From an uncultured Prevotellaceae bacterium (lineage in GTDB: Bacteria; Bacteroidota; Bacteroidia; Bacteroidales; Bacteroidaceae): a stretch of 64,000 bases of DNA. Shown one piece after another: positions 11,074-18,381 of the stretch (the stretch's first letter is position 1; each line of letters starts with the position of its first letter). The stretch spans positions 23,576-87,575 of the forward strand of contig CADAAR010000004.1 in NCBI GenBank assembly GCA_902785945.1, read 5' to 3'. The translations under genes and the position numbers were made by a program. The notes under the pieces were generated by a model, which saw only the letters and a program-made list of their open reading frames with translations, had not been told where the DNA came from and did no database searches.

Positions 11074-12648
11074 ATGAAGAAGATTGTGTATTTTCTGATA
11101 GTTATGTTTCTCTTGGCCGTGGCAGGTGCTGAGGCTCAGAAGAAGCGTCCTGCCAGAAAGCGTCCGGCTCGTAAGTCCGTGAAGGATGATCGTGTCTATC
11201 TTGTTCATGCCGATGTTCTCCATTTTGACCAATATAAGAATCCCGATGCCACGATTCTCAATGGCAAGGTGCATTTCACTCATGTTGGTGCTCGTCTCTA
11301 CTGTGATAGTGCCTATTTCTACGAAGCCAGCAATTCTTTTGAGGCATTCGGCCATGTGAAGATGTATCAGGGGGATACCCTCTCGTTGACATCCGACTAT
11401 GCCTATTACGATGGAAATGAGCAGATGGCCAGAGCCCGCTATAATGTGGTGCTCAAGAACCGTAAGACCACGCTTTATACCGACTCTCTCGATTTTGACC
11501 GTCTTTACGATAATGCCTATTTCTTCGAGGGTGGTAAGATGGTTGACGGACAGACCACGTTGACCTCCGACTGGGGAGAGTATAATACCAAGAGTAAGAT
11601 GTCGGTATTCAATTTCGATGTGAAGATGAAGAGTCCGAAGTTCTATCTCACCACCGATACGCTCTATTATGACAATGCTCGTTCCATCGCCCATATCGTT
11701 GGTCCGTCGAATATCACATCCGGTAATAGTCATATCTATTCCGAACAAGGCTATTACGACACGAAGAAGGATCAGGCCATTCTCGTCAACCGTTCTGTAC
11801 TCAACAATCAAGGTAAGTCGATGGTTGGCGACAGTGTCTATTACGATAGTAAGTTAGGTTTTAGTCAGGCCTTCCGGGATGTTGTCTATGTGGATTCTGT
11901 TAATAAGAACAAGATGACCGGTAACTATGGTGAATATTGGGAGAATACAGGTTATGCGTTGTGCACGGACTCTGCTGTGGCCATCGACTATTCGCAGGGT
12001 GATTCCCTCTTTGTGCATGCCGATACGCTGAAAGTGGTTACTTTTAATATCGAGACAGACTCTGTTTATCGTAAGATCCACGCCTATCATCATGTCCGGG
12101 CCTATCGTACTGATGTGCAGGCCGTTTGTGACTCGTTGGTCTACAATTCCCTCGATTCCTGTATGACAATGTACTTCGAACCCATCGTCTGGAATTACAA
12201 CCAGCAGTTGTTGGGCGACCAGATCGATGTGTTTATGAAAGACTCGCTCATCAATCGGGCCCATGTCATCGGTAATGCCTTCTCTATCCAACAGCTGAAA
12301 AGCGATACAACCCTTTTCAATCAGGTATCATCAAAGGAGATGTTTGCCTTTTTTGTTGATGGTAAGATTCATGAGACACAGGCCAAGGATAATGTTTTGA
12401 TCGGCTATTACTTCGAGGAGGGGGACTCTGTGGCCATCATTTATAACTATCAGGAGACGACTGAGATGCGGATGTTCTTGAAGGACAGGAAGTTGGAAAG
12501 AGTATGGACGCCGAAGACCTCAGGCACTATGTATCCGCCAAACCAGATTCCAGCTGATAAGAAGCGCTTAGAGGGCTTTGCCTGGTATAATGACATCCGT
12601 CCTCTGAACCGCCATGATATCTTTAATTGGCGGCCCAAGAAGAAGTGA
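11074..12648 (+). CDS. OstA/LptA-like periplasmic protein
   Basis: Probably an LPS-transport beta-jellyroll protein of the OstA/LptA superfamily, periplasmic or outer-membrane associated. A signal peptide (MKKIVYFLIVMFLLAVAGAEA) precedes a Lys/Arg-rich segment (KKRPARKRPARK). The OstA-type repeats then follow, seen as recurring strands such as ARLYCDSAYFYE, LTSDYAYYDG, LYTDSLDFD and TTDTLYYD. At 524 residues it is much longer than E. coli LptA (about 185) and probably contains several jellyroll modules. It lies 3 bp after the SurA-like gene, so translation is likely coupled. The assignment rests on the repeat pattern and on gene context. Confidence 0.75.
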   Translation: MKKIVYFLIVMFLLAVAGAEAQKKRPARKRPARKSVKDDRVYLVHADVLHFDQYKNPDATILNGKVHFTHVGARLYCDSAYFYEASNSFEAFGHVKMYQGDTLSLTSDYAYYDGNEQMARARYNVVLKNRKTTLYTDSLDFDRLYDNAYFFEGGKMVDGQTTLTSDWGEYNTKSKMSVFNFDVKMKSPKFYLTTDTLYYDNARSIAHIVGPSNITSGNSHIYSEQGYYDTKKDQAILVNRSVLNNQGKSMVGDSVYYDSKLGFSQAFRDVVYVDSVNKNKMTGNYGEYWENTGYALCTDSAVAIDYSQGDSLFVHADTLKVVTFNIETDSVYRKIHAYHHVRAYRTDVQAVCDSLVYNSLDSCMTMYFEPIVWNYNQQLLGDQIDVFMKDSLINRAHVIGNAFSIQQLKSDTTLFNQVSSKEMFAFFVDGKIHETQAKDNVLIGYYFEEGDSVAIIYNYQETTEMRMFLKDRKLERVWTPKTSGTMYPPNQIPADKKRLEGFAWYNDIRPLNRHDIFNWRPKKK

Positions 12649-12675
12649 ATATTTAATTGTGAATAGTGGGTCGTT

Positions 12676-14532
12676 ATGTCTGATATAATCCATCTTTTGC
12701 CAGATAGCGTAGCCAACCAGATTGCGGCTGGTGAGGTGATTCAGCGTCCAGCTTCTGTCATCAAGGAGTTGGTGGAGAATGCTGTTGATGCTGGTGCCCA
12801 TACCATCAACGTGATTGTGGTTGATGCAGGACGTACCTCTATTCAGGTCATCGACGACGGTTGTGGCATGTCGGCTACGGATGCCCGTCTGGCCTTTGAA
12901 CGGCATGCGACATCGAAGATACAGAAGGCTGATGACCTCTTTGCCCTTCATACAATGGGTTTCAGAGGTGAAGCCTTGGCGTCGATAGCTGCTGTGGCAC
13001 AGGTAGAACTGCAGACGCGCATGGCAAATGACGAGATAGGAACACTTCTTTCTATTGCGGGCTCGAAGGTTATCGATCAACAGCCTGTGGCTTGTCCGGT
13101 GGGTTGTAACTTCCGCGTGGAGAACCTCTTTTATAATGTTCCTGCACGCAGGAAGTTTCTCAAGTCGAATGCCACAGAGCTGAACAATATCCTTACTGCT
13201 TACGAACGCATTGCATTGGTGTATCCCGATATCCATTTTACTTTCCACCACAATGGGGCTGAACTTTTGAATCTGAAGCCGGGAAGCCTGCGCCAACGCA
13301 TCACAGATGTGTTTGGCAAGCAATACGGACAGGATCTGCTGCCAGTGGAGGCTGATACGGTGATGTGTCGCGTGACGGGCTTTGTATCCAAGCCTGAGGC
13401 TGCCAGGAAAAAGGGCGGAAACGACTATTTCTTCGTCAATGGTCGCTATATGAAGCATCCGTATTTCCATAAAGCTGTTTTGACGGCTTATGAGCGTTTG
13501 ATCCCTGATGGTATGCAACCGCCGTATTTCCTTTATTTTCAGATCAACCCTTCAGATATAGATGTGAATATCCATCCCACAAAGACGGAGATCAAGTTCG
13601 AGAACGAACAGGCTATCTGGCAACTCTTAGTGGCTGTGGTCCGCGATGCTATTGGAAAGTTCTGTGAGATACCCTCTATTGACTTTGATACGGTTGGTAA
13701 GCCCGAGATTCCTGTCTTCGATCCTTCGCGTGACAATGTTCAGGCCCCTAAGGTTCAATATAATCCGACTTATAATCCCTTTGATCATACACCAGCATCC
13801 TCTCATCGTGCCCCCTCATCGTGGGAATCTCTCTATGAAGGACTGACGCCCACAGCGCCAGATGCAACAGAGTCATCGTTATTCGGAGAAGAATCTGGTG
13901 AAGGTGCGATAATGACGTCGGGGTTGCTGTCTGACAAATCCCCTGCTCATTATCAGTATAAAGGACAGTATATTATGACGGCCGTTAAGTCGGGACTGAT
14001 GGTGATCGACCAACATCGGGCGGATATCCGTATTCTCTTTGACCGTTATGCGTCGTCTGGCTCTTCAGAAACAGGAACATCCTCTCAGCGCTTGTTGTTC
14101 CCTGAGACCATGCAACTGTCGCCCTCAGATACAGTTATCATGGAACAGATTCTTCCGGAGTTGTCTGTTCTAGGTTTCGATCTCAGTCCTCTAGGAGGAG
14201 GCACATTTGCAGTTAACGGCATTCCCGCAGGGTTGGAAGGGGTAGAACCGATAACCCTCTTGCAGCAGATTGTTGATGATGTGTCTGAGCATGATGCTAT
14301 GAATGGGGCAGCCGCACAGGCAATGAATCTGTCAGTGTCACAGTCGTTGTATCTGTCGTTGGCACGTGCAGCAGCTATTCCCTACGGACAGGTCTTGTCA
14401 AACGAGGAAATGGAGAATATTGTGAATAGCCTTTTTTCTTGTTCTAATGTGAACTACACGCCTGACGGGAAACCTATCCTCGTGATCCTTCCACAGACGG
14501 ATATTGATGCCCTTTTTGACTCAAAACGTTAA
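12676..14532 (+). CDS. mutL: MutL, DNA mismatch repair ATPase
   Basis: Links mismatch recognition by MutS to strand incision. The GHKL ATPase motifs are intact: NAVDAGA (residues 35-41), DDGCGM and GFRGEALASI. The transducer domain shows FFVNGRYMKHP and NIHPTKTEIKF. A Pro/Ser-rich linker runs about 350-415, then the C-terminal dimerisation domain. In that domain the endonuclease motif DQHA-x2-E-x4-E is degenerate: the sequence reads DQHRADIRILFD, with the first glutamate position occupied by isoleucine. 618 residues. It is preceded by a GTGAATA heptamer remnant (12648-12668) and closes the guaB block. Confidence 0.95.
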   Translation: MSDIIHLLPDSVANQIAAGEVIQRPASVIKELVENAVDAGAHTINVIVVDAGRTSIQVIDDGCGMSATDARLAFERHATSKIQKADDLFALHTMGFRGEALASIAAVAQVELQTRMANDEIGTLLSIAGSKVIDQQPVACPVGCNFRVENLFYNVPARRKFLKSNATELNNILTAYERIALVYPDIHFTFHHNGAELLNLKPGSLRQRITDVFGKQYGQDLLPVEADTVMCRVTGFVSKPEAARKKGGNDYFFVNGRYMKHPYFHKAVLTAYERLIPDGMQPPYFLYFQINPSDIDVNIHPTKTEIKFENEQAIWQLLVAVVRDAIGKFCEIPSIDFDTVGKPEIPVFDPSRDNVQAPKVQYNPTYNPFDHTPASSHRAPSSWESLYEGLTPTAPDATESSLFGEESGEGAIMTSGLLSDKSPAHYQYKGQYIMTAVKSGLMVIDQHRADIRILFDRYASSGSSETGTSSQRLLFPETMQLSPSDTVIMEQILPELSVLGFDLSPLGGGTFAVNGIPAGLEGVEPITLLQQIVDDVSEHDAMNGAAAQAMNLSVSQSLYLSLARAAAIPYGQVLSNEEMENIVNSLFSCSNVNYTPDGKPILVILPQTDIDALFDSKR

Positions 14533-14561
14533 AAGATGTCAATTTTTGGTAGTTTTTTACC

Positions 14562-14582
14562 GTTCGCTATTCGCTATTCACT
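14562..14582 (+). repeat. CTATTCGCTATTCAC heptamer-type repeat before tRNA-Val
   Basis: Two to three copies of the complement of GTGAATA (with one G/A variant) immediately precede the tRNA promoter. This is the same family as at 6511-6620, 19742-19768 and 56471-56507. Confidence 0.6.
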
Positions 14583-14591
14583 TTTTTGTTG

Positions 14592-14599
14592 TACCTTTG
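14592..14599 (+). promoter_or_regulatory. -7 promoter box of tRNA-Val
   Basis: TACCTTTG lies 17 bp before the mature 5' end of the tRNA, leaving a short 5' trailer for RNase P removal. Confidence 0.75.
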
Positions 14600-14616
14600 C
14601 ACTCGCTTTTGAAAAA

Positions 14617-14691
14617 GGGCGTTTAGCTCAGCTGGTTTAGAGCATCTGCCTTACAAGCAGAGGGTCGGCGGTTCGAATCCGTCAACGCCCA
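14617..14691 (+). tRNA. tRNA-Val(UAC)
   Basis: A complete cloverleaf of 75 nt including the discriminator A. Acceptor GGGCGTT pairs with AACGCCC, the D-stem is GCTC/GAGC, and the anticodon stem TCTGC/GCAGA carries loop CTTACAA with anticodon TAC at 14652-14654. The T-arm is GGCGG-TTCGAAT-CCGTC. CCA is not encoded. It is a single-gene unit with its own promoter and terminator. Confidence 0.97.
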
Positions 14692-14697
14692 CAAAAG

Positions 14698-14728
14698 AAG
14701 AGCTTCGGAATTTTCCGAGGCTCTTTTT
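14698..14728 (+). terminator. Terminator of tRNA-Val
   Basis: AAGAGCTTCGGAA pairs with TTCCGAGGCTCTT and is followed by a T-run, 7 bp after the tRNA. Confidence 0.85.
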
Positions 14729-14807
14729 TCGTGGAGGGATTATCTTTGAGAAAACTTAGGGTATCCTTGATATAATCTTAACATGACCATGGTCTGAACA
14801 TCCGAAA

Positions 14808-14873
14808 CTTAACCGCACGGTAACCGCTGGGTAACCCCTGGGTAACCGCTGGGTACTCCCAAGGTAGCCTTAA
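14808..14873 (+). repeat. 11-bp tandem repeat array, GGTAACCGCTG type
   Basis: Three clean 11-bp units (GGTAACCGCTG, GGTAACCCCTG, GGTAACCGCTG at 14819-14851) are flanked by one degenerate unit upstream and two downstream. They lie in the 325-bp gene-free stretch 14730-15054. That stretch otherwise holds only a CGCTTGGCT direct repeat (about 14907-14928), a second 11-bp array and the paaK promoter. Function unknown. Confidence 0.8.
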
Positions 14874-14936
14874 GCATTTTTTTAGCGACAAAAGTAATGT
14901 CCCTTTCGCTTGGCTTTGCCGCTTGGCTCGTCCATG

Positions 14937-14981
14937 AACTCCCCTATAACTCCTCTTTAACTCCTTTTAACTCCCCTTTCC
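14937..14981 (+). repeat. 10-11-bp tandem repeat array, AACTCCTNTTT type
   Basis: Four units beginning AACTCC (AACTCCCCTAT, AACTCCTCTTT, AACTCCTTTT, AACTCCCCTTT) occur at 14937-14979 just upstream of the paaK promoter. The sequence differs from the preceding array but the period is the same. Confidence 0.75.
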
Positions 14982-15003
14982 TTACTTTCTCCAAAAAAAG
15001 TTG

Positions 15004-15011
15004 TACCTTTG
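15004..15011 (+). promoter_or_regulatory. -7 promoter box of paaK-ACT operon
   Basis: TACCTTTG, 43 bp before the paaK ATG. The second 11-bp repeat array ends at the position of the expected -33 element. Confidence 0.75.
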
Positions 15012-15054
15012 CCGCATAAACCCAACAAACCCATAAAACGAAAGACAAAGACTT

Positions 15055-16353
15055 ATGATTTGGAATCAAAGCATTGAGTGCATGGATCGCGAACAGCTTC
15101 GCGAACTACAGAGCCGTCGCCTTGTAAAAATGGCGGAGTACGTCTACCACAACACCCCTTTCTATCGGAAGAAGTTCCAGGAAATGGGCCTAGAGCCTGG
15201 TGATATCAAGAGTATTGACGATATTGTCAAGTTGCCCTTTACCAATAAGCTCGATCTCCGCGATAACTATCCTTTCGGTCTGGCTGCTGTGCCCATGTCG
15301 CAGATTGTACGTATCCATGCGTCGTCGGGTACCACAGGTAAGCCCGTTGTGGTGCTCTATACCCGTAAGGATCTTGCCATGTGGTCGGAGGCCATTTCCC
15401 GTGCTTTCTCCGCCTATGGTGCAGGCAAAGAGGATATTTTCCAGGTGGCCTATGGTTACGGCCTCTTCACAGGCGGACTTGGTGCCCACGATGGCGCCAC
15501 GAATATCGGTGCTTCCGTGATTCCTATCTCCTCGGGTAATACCCAGAAGCAGATTACGCTTATGCACGACTTTGGTACGACTATTCTCTGCTGTACCCCC
15601 AGCTATGCCATGTTCTTAGGCGAAGCCCTGAACGAGTGTGAGTGGCCGCGCGATGAGTTCAAGTTGAAGGTCGGTGTTTTCGGTGCTGAACCTTGGACGG
15701 AGAAGATGCGCGTGAAGTTGGAGGCCTCGCTAGGTATTAAGGCTTATGATATCTACGGCCTTTCGGAGATTGCCGGTCCCGGTGTAGGTTATGAGTGCGA
15801 AGCGCAACATGGTACACACCTCAATGAGGATTACTTCTATCCGGAAATTCTGGATCCCAATACCGGTGAGCCTCTGCCAGAAGGCTCCTTTGGTGAACTG
15901 ACCTTCACCCATCTGACGAAGGAGGGTATGCCGTTACTCCGCTATCGTACCCATGACCTGACGGCCCTACACTATGAAAAATGTACGTGCGGGCGCACGC
16001 TCGTGCGTATGGACCGTATTCTGGGTCGTTGCGACGATATGCTTATCATTCGTGGTGTCAACGTGTTCCCGTCACAGATTGAGGACGTCATCCTCAAGCA
16101 GCAGGAGTTTGAACCCCATTTCCTGTTGACCGTCGACCGTGTCAATAATACAGACACCTCTGAACTCAAGGTTGAGGTTAAGGATGAGTACTTCACCGAC
16201 GATATGTCTACGATGGTGGGTCTGCAGAAGAAACTCGAAGGTGAACTCCGTAGTGTGATCGGTCTTGGTTTCAAGGTGAAGCTTGTTGAACCGAAGGGTA
16301 TCGAGCGTTCTGAGGGTAAGGCCAAGAGGGTCATTGATAAACGACAATTATAA
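15055..16353 (+). CDS. paaK: Phenylacetate-CoA ligase family (PaaK)
   Basis: An ANL-superfamily adenylate-forming enzyme that activates an aryl acid, classically phenylacetate, to its CoA thioester. The P-loop ASSGTTGKPVV, the adenylate-binding YGLSEIAGPGVG, and the hinge region LGRCDDMLIIRGVNVFPSQIE are all visible. The C-terminal part from about residue 335 is the small AMP-binding-associated domain. CTCGR suggests a cysteine pair. 432 residues, normal for the family. It is followed 16 bp later by a double ACT-domain gene, a pairing often seen in Bacteroidetes and archaea. No other phenylacetate-degradation genes are present, so the role is more likely salvage or synthesis of aromatic amino acids; substrate uncertain. 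Confidence 0.9.
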   Translation: MIWNQSIECMDREQLRELQSRRLVKMAEYVYHNTPFYRKKFQEMGLEPGDIKSIDDIVKLPFTNKLDLRDNYPFGLAAVPMSQIVRIHASSGTTGKPVVVLYTRKDLAMWSEAISRAFSAYGAGKEDIFQVAYGYGLFTGGLGAHDGATNIGASVIPISSGNTQKQITLMHDFGTTILCCTPSYAMFLGEALNECEWPRDEFKLKVGVFGAEPWTEKMRVKLEASLGIKAYDIYGLSEIAGPGVGYECEAQHGTHLNEDYFYPEILDPNTGEPLPEGSFGELTFTHLTKEGMPLLRYRTHDLTALHYEKCTCGRTLVRMDRILGRCDDMLIIRGVNVFPSQIEDVILKQQEFEPHFLLTVDRVNNTDTSELKVEVKDEYFTDDMSTMVGLQKKLEGELRSVIGLGFKVKLVEPKGIERSEGKAKRVIDKRQL

Positions 16354-16369
16354 TTAAATTCTTAAAAAT

Positions 16370-16795
16370 ATGAAAGCAAAACAACTATCCGTGTTCCTTG
16401 AGAACAAATCTGGCCGTCTGACCGAAGTGACTGAAGCACTCGGTGCTGCTGGCATTAACCTTTCCGCCATGTCGATTGCTGATAATTCCGACTTCGGCAT
16501 TCTTCGTTGTATCGTGTCTGAGCCCGATAAGGCCTATCAGGTTTTGAAGGAACAGCACTTCGCAGTGAAGATCACCGATGTCATTGGTTTCGTATGTCCT
16601 AATGTCAGCGGTTCTTTGGCAGTGGTTCTGAAGCATCTCTCGTCGAAAGGAATCTTCATTGAGTATATGTACTCCTTTGCCAATGGCGATGTAGCGCATG
16701 TTATTATCCGTCCCTCAGACTTGGATGCCTGTGAGGCTGCCCTTGCTGAGATAAAGGTCGATTTGCTGGCTGCTAACGACCTCTATCAGTTATAA
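16370..16795 (+). CDS. Tandem ACT-domain amino-acid-binding protein
   Basis: A small cytoplasmic regulator of 141 residues made of two ACT folds: the first begins KQLSVFLENKSGRLTEVTEAL, and the second starts about residue 70 (GSLAVVLKHLSSKGIFIEYMY). ACT domains bind amino acids and usually control a partner enzyme. The gene directly follows paaK with no promoter between them. I infer that it senses an aromatic amino acid or related ligand and modulates the ligase or its pathway. No catalytic domain is present. Confidence 0.85.
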   Translation: MKAKQLSVFLENKSGRLTEVTEALGAAGINLSAMSIADNSDFGILRCIVSEPDKAYQVLKEQHFAVKITDVIGFVCPNVSGSLAVVLKHLSSKGIFIEYMYSFANGDVAHVIIRPSDLDACEAALAEIKVDLLAANDLYQL

Positions 16796-16802
16796 ATTCG
16801 CG

Positions 16803-16840
16803 GAATCTGCAAAATTTTCGGGAGAAAATTTTGCAGATTC
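16803..16840. terminator. Perfect 17-bp inverted repeat after the ACT gene
   Basis: GAATCTGCAAAATTTTC (16803-16819) and its exact complement GAAAATTTTGCAGATTC (16824-16840) flank a 4-nt loop GGGA. No long T-run follows. It may work as a bidirectional or RNA-processing hairpin, and it sits 12 bp before the purB -7 box. Confidence 0.7.
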
Positions 16841-16852
16841 TGAATTTCTACG

Positions 16853-16860
16853 TACCTTTG
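16853..16860 (+). promoter_or_regulatory. -7 promoter box of purB
   Basis: TACCTTTG followed by CACGCG. The predicted leader of about 70 nt runs to the purB ATG at 16936. Confidence 0.75.
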
Positions 16861-16935
16861 CACGCGAATTTCGACACACTTGAATATTTGAGAGAAAGAA
16901 TAGATAATTATCGATAGTTAGGACTACATTAAAAA

Positions 16936-18309
16936 ATGGATTTATCATTGCTGACAGCCATCTCGCCTATTGATGGCCGCTATAGGAGCAAAACAGAGCC
17001 ACTGGCAGAATACTTCTCTGAGTATGCGCTTATCAAATACCGCATCCGTGTAGAGATAGAATACTTTATCACGCTCTGCGAACTCCCTTTGCCACAGCTG
17101 GCAGATTTCGACCATAGCCTGTTTGCACCGTTACGTGACATCTACAGAGAGTTTACGCCCGCTGATGCCCAGCGGGTGAAGGAGATTGAGTCTATCACCA
17201 ATCATGATGTCAAGGCAGTAGAGTATTATATCAAGGAGCGTATCGATGCGTTCTCTGGTATTTCCGGAGAATCTGGATTGTCCGGCATGTCTGCCTTCAA
17301 AGAGTTTATTCACTTCGGACTGACCTCACAGGATATCAACAATACCTCTGTGCCCTTGTCGATTAAGGAAGCTTTGGCTGATGTGTATATCCCTCTGTTG
17401 GAGGAACTCATCGAACAGCTTCATGACTATGCTGAAGCCTGGAAGACTGTGCCTATGCTTGCCAAAACCCACGGACAGCCAGCCTCGCCCACACGCTTGG
17501 GTAAGGAGATTATGGTGTATGTCTATCGCTTGGAGGAACAGCTCCGTTCCTTGAAGGATACCCCCATCACTGCGAAGTTCGGTGGCGCTACGGGTAACTT
17601 CAATGCCCATCATGTGGCTTATCCTCAGTACGACTGGTGTGAGTTTGGTAACCGTTTCGTCTCGGAGAAGCTGGGACTGGAGCGTGAGCAGTTCACAACG
17701 CAGATTTCCAATTACGACTGGTTGGGTGCCCTTTTTGATGCCATGCGTCGTATCAACACCATTGTCATCGACCTTGACCGCGACTTCTGGATGTATATCT
17801 CTATGGAGTATTTCAAGCAGAAGATTAAGAAGGGTGAGGTAGGCTCCAGTGCGATGCCTCATAAGGTGAACCCTATCGACTACGAGAATTCAGAGGGAAA
17901 CCTTGGTATTGCTAATGCCATCTTGCAGTTCCTGGCAGCGAAGTTGCCAGTGAGCCGTTTGCAGCGTGACCTGACAGACTCGACAGTGCTCCGTAATGTC
18001 GGTGTGCCTATGGGTCATGCACTCATTGCTTTCCAGTCGACACTCAAGGGCCTTCGTAAGCTGATCCTCAACGAGCAGAAGCTGCAGCAGGATCTCGACA
18101 ATACCTGGGCCGTGGTGGCTGAAGGTATTCAGACCATCCTGCGTCGTGAAGCCTATCCCAATCCTTATGAGACTTTGAAGGCACTGACTCGTACCAACGA
18201 GGGTATCACCGCTGAGACCATTGCCAGTTTCATCGATACATTAGATGTCAGCGATACAGTCAAAGATGAACTTCGTGCCATTACGCCCTCAACCTACACA
18301 GGTATTTAA
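16936..18309 (+). CDS. purB: Adenylosuccinate lyase
   Basis: Cleaves SAICAR and adenylosuccinate, releasing fumarate, in purine synthesis and AMP formation. The fumarase/aspartase superfamily signature appears as GSSAMPHKVNPIDYEN near residues 300-315. The catalytic histidine region KTHGQPASPTRLGKE and the substrate loop HFGLTSQDINNTS are also present. 457 residues, matching the long E. coli-type PurB (456) rather than the shorter Bacillus type. A single gene with its own promoter. Confidence 0.97.
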   Translation: MDLSLLTAISPIDGRYRSKTEPLAEYFSEYALIKYRIRVEIEYFITLCELPLPQLADFDHSLFAPLRDIYREFTPADAQRVKEIESITNHDVKAVEYYIKERIDAFSGISGESGLSGMSAFKEFIHFGLTSQDINNTSVPLSIKEALADVYIPLLEELIEQLHDYAEAWKTVPMLAKTHGQPASPTRLGKEIMVYVYRLEEQLRSLKDTPITAKFGGATGNFNAHHVAYPQYDWCEFGNRFVSEKLGLEREQFTTQISNYDWLGALFDAMRRINTIVIDLDRDFWMYISMEYFKQKIKKGEVGSSAMPHKVNPIDYENSEGNLGIANAILQFLAAKLPVSRLQRDLTDSTVLRNVGVPMGHALIAFQSTLKGLRKLILNEQKLQQDLDNTWAVVAEGIQTILRREAYPNPYETLKALTRTNEGITAETIASFIDTLDVSDTVKDELRAITPSTYTGI

Positions 18310-18335
18310 CAATCAACCTCCAGCAGTCTGGAATA

Positions 18336-18363
18336 ACATATATATATTATAAATAAGGTATAA
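18336..18363 (+). promoter_or_regulatory. AT-rich leader motif ending AAATAAGGTATAA
   Basis: A TA-alternating run followed by AAATAAGGTATAA lies 20 bp before the rluB ATG. It is the second of three copies in this window (also 850-870 and 21281-21308). No clear TAnnTTTG box precedes it within the 72-bp gap. Confidence 0.45.
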
Positions 18364-18381
18364 CACAAAAAACGAGTAAAA

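Noticed and set aside
10750-11811. Minus-strand 353-codon frame across the SurA-like and OstA-like genes
   Set aside because: Low-complexity Ile/Gly/His-rich translation, antisense to two genuine genes, no start context.
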